Assembly: GCF_014839805.1 (NCBI RefSeq)
Contig: NC_051142.1
Location: forward strand, 19,500,589 to 19,564,588
Origin: Manduca sexta
Lineage: Eukaryota > Arthropoda > Insecta > Lepidoptera > Sphingidae
Direction: 5' to 3'
DNA length: 64,000 nt
Shown piece after piece: positions 38,601-50,600 of this stretch. Numbering within the stretch: position 1 is the first letter of the stretch; each line of letters opens with the position of its first letter. Made by a program: the position numbers and the translations under genes. Below the pieces are notes generated by a model. That model ran no database searches. It saw nothing but the letters and a program-made list of their open reading frames with translations, and was not told the DNA's origin.

Positions 38601-41600
38601 AGGGAAGCCGGTAGGAATCGGCTTCTATGGACCCTTCGACACGGACAGATATATAATACATACATATCTATATAAATACAAATAAACTAATTCTGTAAAT
38701 TCACAGCTAAGACAGAAAAACGAAATAATGGAATATAAAAACAGGTAAAGCGCGATAAATGAGAATTGGTTGAAAAATATTCGCCGAGTCGTATTCTGAG
38801 TGCTGTAGTACTACGATTTATTTGTATTTCCTAGTTTTGCGTCGCGTTTTGAACAGTGCGGTTGTGTGACGACAAAATCGTGTCGTGCACTCGTGTGTTA
38901 TATGTTATTGTTATAGTATTATTTGTGATATTGCTTACGAGGGGATTTGTATGTATTACTTTAAAGTTTAAATAATTAATTTATTGACGGAATATTCTAG
39001 GTATATTTAAAAAAAATGGGCTTATTTTGTTTAAACTTTTTTAAAACAAAAATATAAAATTTCTAAAGATAAAAACTAAGTAACTCCTATTATTTTTTTG
39101 TCCACTGTTAATGTTGTCAGAAAATTTTACTCCAAAATAACAAAGCAAAAAATTGTGTGGGAAATTGAACTAACTTTTAAGGAAGGAAAAAAAGAAAATA
39201 ATTTCTGTAGAATGTAATTATCATTAGAACGATTTGCGGACTGCATTTATACATATTAGTACCTATATGTTATGTCGGGTGTCCGTTTGGCAATTTTTAC
39301 CATTCGCCACTGCTGAACTGTTGCCTGATAAGTGCAATGAAGTCCAAGTTTAATTTCGACCAGAGAGACTCTCAACAGCCGATACAAATAATCATGTTGG
39401 CCTGACCTTTTCTCTTCATAAATATGTAGTTATGCAGGTCTGTCTTCTTGTCCTCAAGGTCAAATATAGAAAGTAGAGAATACGCGTACTTGCACTTCCT
39501 TCTTTTTTTGTCACATTTGCAATATCTGTGGGCAAATAAAATATTCTTTGTGTAATTTTCTAGTATAGTTTTTCCTCGCGGTTTCACCAGCGTAAACTCG
39601 AGTTTCCAAAACACATACAACATCGCAAACTTTAGTATTAAAAATAATATAATATGTAAATAGATTAAAAATTTATTAAAAAAAATATTCTATACTAAAT
39701 TTATCTCTTTAATCTATTACTAGCTTTGGGTCGTGGCTCCGCCCGCCTTATTGTTTTCGAATTTTAATGTATCCTATATCACTCTAGAGTAATGGAGCTT
39801 CCTATTAGTGGAAAAAATTTCAAAATCAGTTTAGTAGTGTCATACATTAGCCTCTATAAACTTACAAATTATTATACTTCATAATATTAATATAGATTAG
39901 ATAGCATTATATAATAGATCTACATAACCGGATCTAAAAGTCTACATAGGTAGAAAATATTCTAATTAACGAGAGCTTCATTTATTAACTTCACTTTAAT
40001 TACTAGTAATGTTACTCATAATTGTTAACGAAGAATCGATTAACTGACATCTATATCTAGCCATATTCTCAATTGCAACGCAATTTCTTATTCTTATACT
40101 GGCAGTCTTCATATTGACTAGAAACTGTTTATTTATATTGGCTAGAACTGAGATATACAAAACTTATTTAGTGTTTTAAACAAAGTTTTAATATATTATT
40201 AGAATTTTAAAAATATACAAAATTTTATTTAGTTTTTCTCTTATTCTCAATTTATTTGATATAACCACAATATTTGAAATACCGTGACGCAGTTTGATTT
40301 AACCTGTTTTAAACTGTAACGCAATTATAGAAAGTGAAAAATGCAAATGAATTAAAACACTAATTAATGACGTCTATTAACAGGGGTTAACGAACAAATT
40401 CTAACAAACACGTTTAAATAAGTTTTAACACCAAATAGTTCCCGCGATACCTAAAGTGATACCACAGTGATGTGTATATGAGTTTATCGACTATTGTGAA
40501 CTCAATAGTGTCTCTGTTCAATTACGTCGGATGTCTCTCCAATATGTTGAAGCGGAGGACTTCTAAGCGCTTCGTCTTGGGCGACAGTGAAGAGCCCAAG
40601 AACTTCGAGGATGAAGAAACAATACCGTCAGGTCTGGCACAGAAGTTCCAGATGACATTACAGACTGATCAAGAAGAGAATGAACCCGAAACATCTTCGC
40701 AGAGGATAGATAGTGGGCTGTTGAGGCCACCTGCAGGGACTTTGCAGTAAGTTTACGCTAGAATTTTATATTCGCAACAAATACTTTGATTATCTTTACG
40801 AAAGTATTCATTTACAGTTAAGATAGAGCTAGCTTGTTAAAGAGAGTAGAACGGATTTTCGTAACTCCTACAATTTGCGAATTAATATAATATCTACAGA
40901 TTTAGATGCGACCAGGCTGTAGGTGCAAAATTCAGGGAGATCACTAGATTTTGAGTCATCTCTTTACATGCGCAGTAAATGTTACGGTTTGTTGACAAAT
41001 AGCTCTAAAGAGCCCTGGCATTGCTAACGCTAAGTCCTCCCACATTTTACATGGAACGTCTTTATATCTTACTTTCACTCCATAATATAGTGAAGCCACT
41101 GTTTCGTGTCCTCCTGATTGACTAATTTCGAATTTAAGTAAATCTTAATCGAGTTTCAAACACATTAAAACAAATATAGGCATAATGACAAAGTCTATAT
41201 TAAATGAGTAGTTCCTTGACCCACATAATCACCTTCAAATTAATTAGGGTTGGCATTTGGTTTTTATATGAAATGAGACAAATTTTCAATAGTACTTGAG
41301 TGCTTGTATATAATCACTTTCACGAACAGTAGTTTGTGACTTAACTTTAGTGGCTCGATTCAAGTGAACTATCTTAGAAATTTTACGTTTGGGTGAGACG
41401 TGGAAAAACTAGAATACGTATATATATCAAAAGTGATGCAGTTTTAGAATGTAGATAACTGAACAAAATAATATTATGATGGAACTGAAATAAACAGGCA
41501 AAGCCTGTATAAACATATATATTATACATAATGTGTAAATTAAATAAGGTTATATACATTTTAAAAGAAGTAAGACTATCGAATCCTTAAAAGTATTTTT

Positions 41601-44600
41601 ACAAGTAAAAATGCAATAAAATCGACTCGGTTCTTCGAATCTTGATAAGGTAATCTTTGTCATTTTATAGAGACCAAAATTGAGATACCTAGTTATTAGG
41701 GTACGATACAATTGTATTAGCTTGACAACCCTAAAGAAACAGACCGGTTCTAAGATTACGTAATTTCCATGTTAAATAACCGTAGAGCGTTTTAGTTGTT
41801 TGATTATATCAATATATACTTTGGTCAAGTAGTTTTGACTTAGAGGACAACAGCGGATGTTTTTATACGTATGAAATGAAGATAAGTCATTTGTTCATAT
41901 TGCCATAGCTCAGCCTATTATATTATTGCGATGCTAATTTTTAACGACGTATCTCTAGAAATACGGATCTAGATGACGTCCAAATGCTAGGACTATATTA
42001 TAATTCTCTTTGGCTAGGAGAGCTGACTTTTGGTGTAAATGAAAAATACCATCTATTTTTATATATCGATTATCCATTTACATTGTTACGCCTTTAGGTA
42101 ACCTAGAATTCTTTTAGTCACTTTTGATGGCACAAGTTTGATCACAAGCATAAAGTCCAAGTTTTCCAATTCTATTCGGGAGGGTTTAATTTTAATTAGA
42201 AGTTAATAATAAGAATATGTGCTTGAAATATCGTAAAGTTATCCATGGTATACATGGTAGAGTTGCGTTGCTGGCCTTTTTGCATTTGTGGCAATAATTA
42301 GGCTAATAAGATGTATAAACCCTTCAAAATTAATATAACTCAAAGATTTCCAACACATCTACACATTTTTGGTATTAGGCTAAGCTTTGTTAAACAGTTA
42401 CAATTATTTACTGTTCCATCATTTAGTGAGTATTCTTGTTTTTTATAATGAATTGTGGATACTCATAATTCGTATTCATAAGGCGAAATAAGTTTATATA
42501 TTTGCAAAGAATAGACGATTAAATTTGCAGTTCAAATTCTCACTAGCAACATGTTGGTTAACATAAAAAGCGATCACTTACATTTATTTAGCCACCATTT
42601 ACTTAGCACTAAAATTGCAAATAAGAAGGAATAAGAATAGAATAAGGTATGGAAAAAATATCATAGACTAAGTAATATACTACGTAAGAAAGAATATTTT
42701 AGCCATGGGTAATCTCACTGGCCAAGGAGAATTATAATATATATAGGATTCACTCACGATTCAGAAGTCGTTGATAAAACAGTTACTTCACAACAACTTT
42801 AGTGGTGAAAGGATATATTTTATATCCGCCTGGATAGTGACCACCGTATAGAAGGCGTTAAAACCCGCCACGGTGGGCCACGTAAGTGTGTCGCGTTCGG
42901 GGATCAGCCTGTGTATATTCCGTTCTAATAGGCCAGTATAATTGTGTCGACTGACGAGGGGGAATCTCTCTCGTCAGTCGATATTCTATTGGAGCCCACT
43001 CCACTTACTATCAGGTGCAGTGGGATCAGTTTGCCGTAATAAGAACTGTGACATTAACAATCTCGAACGCATACATTCATGTCATATAACTGGCAACAGC
43101 GTAAATAGGTACTTCCACTAAGGGCAATAGCTCAGCCGCTGTCCCACATACAATACTTAAAAAAAAATTCTCTCCATTTTGCTTTATTTCTGTAAGCGAC
43201 GAGCAACTTTTAAGATCTATTCTACTCTTGCATATTAAACACGAGTGTAAGTGACTTGGTATTTGATAGAATACTTATGCACCTATATTTTTGCGCATAT
43301 GAGAATCTCATTGTAGGTAAACATGAGAAGTAAGGCAAACTAGAGGTTTAATATGTAAACATTATTATAATCATATTTTATTCAAAACAGGTCTGAAACG
43401 GACGAAGAAAAAAATTGGTATTACTATAATGCATGGTTATTTCCTTTGTATGCAAACGTGAACTAGCATGTTTTATTATTTAGTACCAATGTGTTATATT
43501 ATAATCGCTTTTTATAATACTCATGATGAATGTTGCTTTGCGAGGATGGCTTAAAATATTATACTGATAAGACGGCTTTTACTCACTAATTTCCTTTGTT
43601 GCTATATAAAATATTTTACATCCAAAATCTTGCAAGGTCGCTTCAAATTTCGTTTTCGGAGCCGTAGTAATCTAAACCTAATACGTATCAGTTTATCAAA
43701 TTTACTAAAGTAACTAATATACGCCTGGTTAGAAGGTCCACTTAAATAAACATAAGCCTTCGCAAGTACGTGAGCAGACGGAATAAACCAGTTAGCGAAG
43801 GGAATCAACGACCATCGATATTATTAACATTGATAGTGTAACGGAATTTCTAATCTATAAAACCTATGCATAAATTCTACGGGTAGGTAGTCAGGCAAAC
43901 TGGGGCAGATGTGTTACCTCCAGCTTCTCGCTCAATGCAATTTTAGCTCGAGACTTGCTCGATGCGTGAAAATGGCTATGAAATAGCGCAAAATATATCA
44001 CTCCAGGATTTTTATTGTTACCGAAGTCGCTATTCATATCGTTTTGAGCAATTCGTAAGTATGGCACCGCATGCTGTCACCAATTGGTTACATGTCCGTT
44101 GCGCCACGGTAGATGGAGCCTTTAATAATAATAATATCAGCCCTGTATTATATACATTACCCACTGCTGAGCACGGGCCTCCTCTACTACTGAGAGGGAC
44201 TAGGCCTTAGTCCACCACGCTGGCCTAGTGCAGATTGGTAGACTTCACACATTTTCGAAATTCCTATAGAGAACTTCTCGGATGTGCAGGTTTCTTCACG
44301 ATGTTTTCCTTCACCGTTAAAGCGAACGAAAAAATCACAAAGAATACACACATGATTTTTAAGAAAAGAATTGTTGTCATCAAATTGGAAGCTAAGCGGA
44401 CGCCATCTGCCATTAAGGCTTTTTCACTCTGCAGCCAATGACTAGGTATCCACTATGATTCGCCTATACATTGCTAAGCGACCAACAGCTCTCTTATCCC
44501 CTGAAACAAGTGCCAGGGTCTGCTCCTGAAGTACGTATCTACTGATATTGCGCGTCCACAGTCGTCAAACCGACGCTATGCGCCGTAAGACATGTCTCAT

Positions 44601-47600
44601 CTCACAGTACCGTGGGCCGTTACCCGTTCAGTTTCAGTGTATGTCATCACGGCGTGTCACTAGGGTGCGTCTCTATTTTCCTCTATAGCAATATAGTTCA
44701 ACCATGTTTGAAATATGCATGCACTACGGTTATCTTGGAGCACTTCTATCGGTTCTTTGAATTTTTTTGTAGTGTTTCAAATTGAGTCAGAGACTCAGAG
44801 TCATTCGATAAAAAGTTTGGGCCGAATTTTCGAGGAATCCAAAATGTTACCAGCCTAAAGTGACTTTCAGAGTTTTAGGGTAAACCTATTTTCGTGTGTG
44901 TATGAATTTGGTACTGTCATTATTAGTCTAGTTTAGTAATGAATATTATTCTTATTAGTCTTCCAGTTCATAAATCACAGTAGTCCTAGATTCGATCATT
45001 TATCGCTTATTATCTCTTAGTGAATGAAATGTTATTGCTGCTGGACGCAGTATTGGTGCACTAATAAGACCTATGCATACTGTATATTTGTTTGCGAATT
45101 TAATTATAGATATTATGTTGTTGATATATTACAGTCAAGTTGTTGAATCGTGATAATTGGTGATCGAATACTCTTATCATATTTATGACAATAACGCGTT
45201 TTATTATCACACCAATAAGCGATGTTATCTATTGACTTTGTTAAATTGTTTTCATTTAGCCGCTGTGATTAGTAATTTGGATTATGATTGCATATACTTT
45301 AAACTTGTTTACATTTCAGTTCGTTTTAAAGACGAGGACAATGTTATTGAATATTGAGAATAAATAAAGAAATTTGCCTTGTGTGTTCCGATACATAACA
45401 GAAATTTGTCTAATGCATTACTTCGTATTGAAACACTTGTAATATAGTTTGGAATAGTCAAAGCAGTGTTGAACTTTGTCATATACTTATGTGAATTAGG
45501 TTATAATGCGTCACCGTGTTCATCAATGCTAACACACATACCGGCGAATATCACTTCAATGTAAATACAGGCATCGATTATTATTTAAGTTTTTTTATAA
45601 TTTATATATTATCAGCTCCAGTGATAAAAATATAACACTCATAGACATTGTATACGTACGTAGTACATACTTACTACTTACCTATATCGATGCTCATAGA
45701 AGACTATGCCAAATATGTATTAATAAAAGCAGCCGGACATAAGTCCATTAGAATCTATGTGATATTGAAGACAAAAAAATTTCGACCCTCGTTAAGAATT
45801 ACACTGTAAATTTCGTTTTTCAATATTTTTATGATAACTGACATAGTTGAATAAAGAATAATGTGGTTTAATAAATTAATAATATAATAATGAATGCAAC
45901 AGCATTTATTAAAACAGCATGTAAGTACATCCTAACAAGACTTGCTTATTATTTCTTATCGACTTGACCTTATAGGCACTAATAAATAGAGCGGGAAAAC
46001 ATTTTCTTATGCAAATATCATTGCAATTTCCTCAGTATGGCAATATTATTCCAATTAACATCCATCTCTCTCATACATCGTTTAATTGGCGCGCGAAAAT
46101 GAGACGACGTGATCGTACGATCGTCATCCGATGTGATTGGCTTACTAAACGTCAAAATATATGAAAACAAAATATCTTCATGGGAAGATGTTTTTATGTT
46201 TTCCGCTTAAGAAATAATATATAAATCGCAATTATCTTGATGTTTTATATTTATTTTGTTTATTTGTTGTGAAATATGTATGCAAATATGAACGGATTGT
46301 ACTCTGATGGCCCGTACAGGTTAGTTGGTAAACTTTACATAGCACTAAATTTTTTGTGATTTTTAAAGCGTTGTGACTGGAATATTATTTTAAATACGTT
46401 GTTTAGGTGGTATTTTTGTTGTTCAGACCATTTGTATTTAGTATATGCATGTATATAATAAAGTATGTCATAGAAGAGTTTCACTCACGTCGTCGCGATT
46501 TGGCAATGTTTTAATTAGAATTTTTTACGATATAAACGCATTACGTGTTACTTCGCATATAAATTATCCTTAAATTGTAAAAGTAATTTTCACATGAAAA
46601 TATCACATAAAACTGCCAACCACGTGTTTTTGAGTTGATAGTCCTTTCGAATGCATTTATTTTATTTTTTTCCGGTAATTATAGCGATGTTTATTTTGAC
46701 ACTATAATAAACTTTTTATGGTATTGCACGCCACAAATTCTTTTAGAGATTATAATAAATATTATTACTATAATTACCATACATATTATTAAAATTTTAA
46801 AATGAGGCATTCGCTATTTCATTTATTTTCTTATGTTAACAAATACTTGGAATTTATTTAACTCAAACCGCATTGATTGCCTTGAACTGCAAGTGCAATA
46901 ATTGTATCATTAACAATGACAGATTGCCTCTACTGGTGATACAAATTATAATGATGTATTGTGCATACAAAACTATTGTACATTGTAATGTTGGTATAGT
47001 TTACTTGTATCACCAATTTGTATGTAGCTTTACCATTAATTGGATGTTTGTAGTTTGTTTGTTATTTTGAAATATTATAAATGTATGTCCCAATGCTTAA
47101 TCTGCAACTTCTGTGCCAAGAATGGGTTACTTTTTTTTATTTTAATATAAAAATGTGACTACACTTATGTGCGTTGAAGTTCAAGAAAAAGTTTGATTTA
47201 ATTTTGTTACTAGAACATTCCATCTAGAGCATCATAATATAATTTTCTTTTTGTTTCAGGCCCTCTATGTCCCAGGGGACTGTTATTCACAGCCAACGCT
47301 TCCAAGAAAAAGACTTCACTGTAGCTACACCTGAGGAGTTTGTGAGACGGTTCCAAGGCACCAAGCCTATTAACAAAGTATGATATTGGCTTTTCACTAA
47401 TATTATTTCATTCTATTATAATAACTTTGTTATAGAAATATAAAAAAAAATAGTAGTTGAGTTTTGAATCATTTGTGTTTTTATGATAAAAATGCAGTAA
47501 GTTTCAGTTATATGGTCCTCAATTTTTTTCACTACTGCACATAGTCCGATGACTTTTTGTTATGTTATTAAAATCATTTTATTACTGGGTGATGTCAATT

Positions 47601-50600
47601 TGTTATTATAGGTGTAAAGTTCTGTAAACATATAGGCCAGTGTAGTATAATAACTGGTCTCAAACATGTAATGTAAATATATTAATGTCATTTAGGTTTC
47701 TTATAAGAAAGAGCATATTGTTCTGCTTTCTTAGTGGAGTTGCAGTTACTCACAGGTAGGGTCAGAAGCAATTGATTCATGATACGTTTTATTGTTTCAG
47801 GTGTTGATAGCGAACAACGGTATTGGTGCTGTAAAATGCATGCGCTCGATACGAAGATGGTCGTACGAAATGTTCAAGAACGAACGGGCTGTTCGTTTTG
47901 TAGTTATGGTGAGGTTTTATTGTTATACTTATATGGGACAGATTAACGACGAAGAAAACCTCTATGCGGGAGTTATCTGCTCTCTGGGTGATGTTATTGT
48001 TGGTACCTCCCTAGCTGTGGATATTATAAGGGCTTTTTGGGTTATAGCCCAGGGCCCTTGATTGCCAGGGCCTATAGTCCCCATTAAAGACAGTTGACAA
48101 TATAATATGTATGTGTCATATTAAAAAAATCATATATTTTACTATCCACATTTTGCTCATTTACTGTGTACTTACATTGTTGTCTAAAATCGTTTCTTGA
48201 CAAGATAGCAATCATTTGATTAATAAGCAGGTCCCCAAACTAGAATTGGTTCAGGGCTCACCCAACTCTTTGACTGCCTCTATACCTTCCACATACCAGA
48301 TGTCCCACTCACTTAGATGAGAGGTATTCTGTTGGCTCTTTATTCACATATTAATAACTCATGTTATTAATACGTGACCATTATAAAATGAGTCACATGA
48401 TGATGAACAAACTATTACTCTTAGACTGTTTTTATGCTACAAAAACACTTTTTTTGTAGGTGACACCGGAAGATCTGAAAGCGAATGCAGAGTACATAAA
48501 GATGGCGGATCATTACGTACCGGTGCCGGGCGGGTCGAACAACAACAACTACGCGAACGTAGAGCTCATAGTAGACATCGCAGTCAGGACTCAAGTGCAG
48601 GTAAAAGGATGAATATACTTGGTGTTTTATGGAAGGGATAAAATATACATAGTTTACAGTTGTAACCTGTAATTTTTATTTATTTATTTGATTATACACA
48701 AACTTAGTGACCAAGCATTAACTAAACTATTTATATAATTAAATTACATAGTATATTCATTTTGGAGGATAAAGTAGGTCTTAAAGTTTTTAAAATGATT
48801 GTGTCCCTTAAATAGGTTTTCTGAATATGTACAGTGTGATGTATGTATGTATCCCACAGGCGGTGTGGGCGGGCTGGGGCCACGCGTCGGAGAACCCGAA
48901 GCTGCCGGAGCTGCTGCACCGCGCGGGCGTGGTGTTCATCGGCCCGCCGGAGAAGGCCATGTGGGCGCTCGGGGACAAGATCGCCTCGTCCATTGTGGCG
49001 CAGACCGCCGAGATACCCACGCTGCCGTGGAGCGGGAGCGGTGAGTCCACGCACTATCTACTCCTTCGATGTTGGCCCTACTCTTGGCGTATTTGGACGA
49101 TTATTTATTTGGCCAATGTAATATCAATTTTCTACATAAAGAACACAAAGTATATATTTCTTTGTCCAATTGTTTTTATAATATGCTTTTGGTTTTATTT
49201 GTCTTAAATTATTTTAACGTCCCATGAAAAATTTCCGATTCACTCCCCTCTAAACCAAAATCTTGTTTTGTCCCCCCTCTTCATCCGGGCCGAGCTTACG
49301 AAATCTCCCACTGTCAAGATAATAGTGTATGTTTGTCATTTCAGAATTGAAGGCCGAGTATAACTCTAAGAAGATCAAGATATCGTCGGAGCTGTTCGCG
49401 CGAGGCTGCGTCACCACACCGGAGCAGGGGCTCCAGGCTGCGAATAAGATTGGTGAGATTTGTGCTAGTTTACTAAAAATAGAGAAAGGTTATTTAGTAT
49501 GTCGTCGAGTCATCCTGAGTATCTTTAGTTATAAATAGCTAGTTTCTACTCTAATGGTAAGTTTTATAGTAAAACGACATGAAATGGCAACTTTGGTGTA
49601 GTGTTTTGATTAATCAGCGTGAGTGCCAGAAGCTCTATAAACCCCCAATGCAATTGCATTGGGGGTTTATAGAGTGTGTTATTTGTGGGTGTGTACTTTA
49701 AAAGGATAGAATTAGGAATTCCTAATTCTATCCTTTTAAAGTACACACCCACAATTTTTTTTGGCATTGTTTATACCCATATATGGTGGTGTTCTTTGAT
49801 CACTTACCATACGACAATTTACTAGTTATGCATCCGAAAATATCGATAGTACGTCTAATGACTTTTTCAATAAATTATCACAATATAATTCCTCGACCGT
49901 GTGCCAAATTTCATCTAAATCCGTTCAGTTATTTCATTTATAATATCAATAAGATAAGATTGGTGTCACCAGGTTTCCCCGTGATGATCAAGGCGTCTGA
50001 AGGCGGTGGCGGTAAGGGTATCAGAAAGGTTGAGAACGCCGACGACTTCAACAACATGTTTAGACAGGTGTGTTGGACTTTATTTTAACAGCCGTAGAGT
50101 CTAATGTCTCGCTGTTGCCTTATTTGTTTACATCAGGTGTTATGTATTATGGCATCATTGTATTATGGCATCTGTCGTTACAGAAAATGCCATTGCCTTC
50201 AGTGAAATATATGCGTATCCTTGAATTAAAAAAACACGTTCAGTAAACGGCACAAGCCATGAGCATTGATAGAGGATGTTGGGCGGGAGCTTGCGTATAT
50301 ACAAATTAGACAAATGTATAGTAGTTGAGTGGCACGTATAAGCCAATACACAATGACCATCGACTAAGAGACCAATCGCGCGAAACATCGACCAATCACG
50401 AGTGTGCTCACGACTAATGCCTCTACTAGACTGTGGAAAATGACATGTTTGATCCCACGTGTAGGAGATGCACCTCTGACCTCCATTACATGAACATCGA
50501 AATAATGTTTATTTCATAATTTAATTGTCTTCTGCAGGTCCAAGCCGAAGTCCCCGGTTCGCCTATATTTGTCATGAAGTTGGCGAAGTCCGCGCGGCAT

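Larger units (their letters stand above)
21389..40477 (+). other. ACC giant intron, first part: mobile DNA
   Basis: No ACC exon was found here apart from the alternative leaders listed separately downstream. Contents: Helitron-like end (22188-22372), inverted repeat pair (22578-23626), family E repeat (23685-24020), family C repeats (24330-24608, 36330-36625), SINE pieces, a possible hAT-type fragment (27585-27930), a maT transposon (30352-31660), an inverted repeat and tandem array (32046-33400), a split tandem repeat (33667-34430) and family D (38500-38650). Remaining sequence is AT-rich without visible function. Confidence 0.6.
40747..46275 (+). other. ACC giant intron, second part
   Basis: Contains a reversed family B repeat (42818-43030) and a truncated SINE (44126-44372). 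The remainder is AT-rich with only short open frames. No other candidate leader exon of phase 2 was noticed. Confidence 0.5.

Noticed and set aside
48799..49207. Overlapping long open frames around ACC exon 48860-49040
   Set aside because: Read-through and antisense shadows of a GC-rich exon; the correct frame encodes [17 protein letters not shown] and ends at the donor at 49041.
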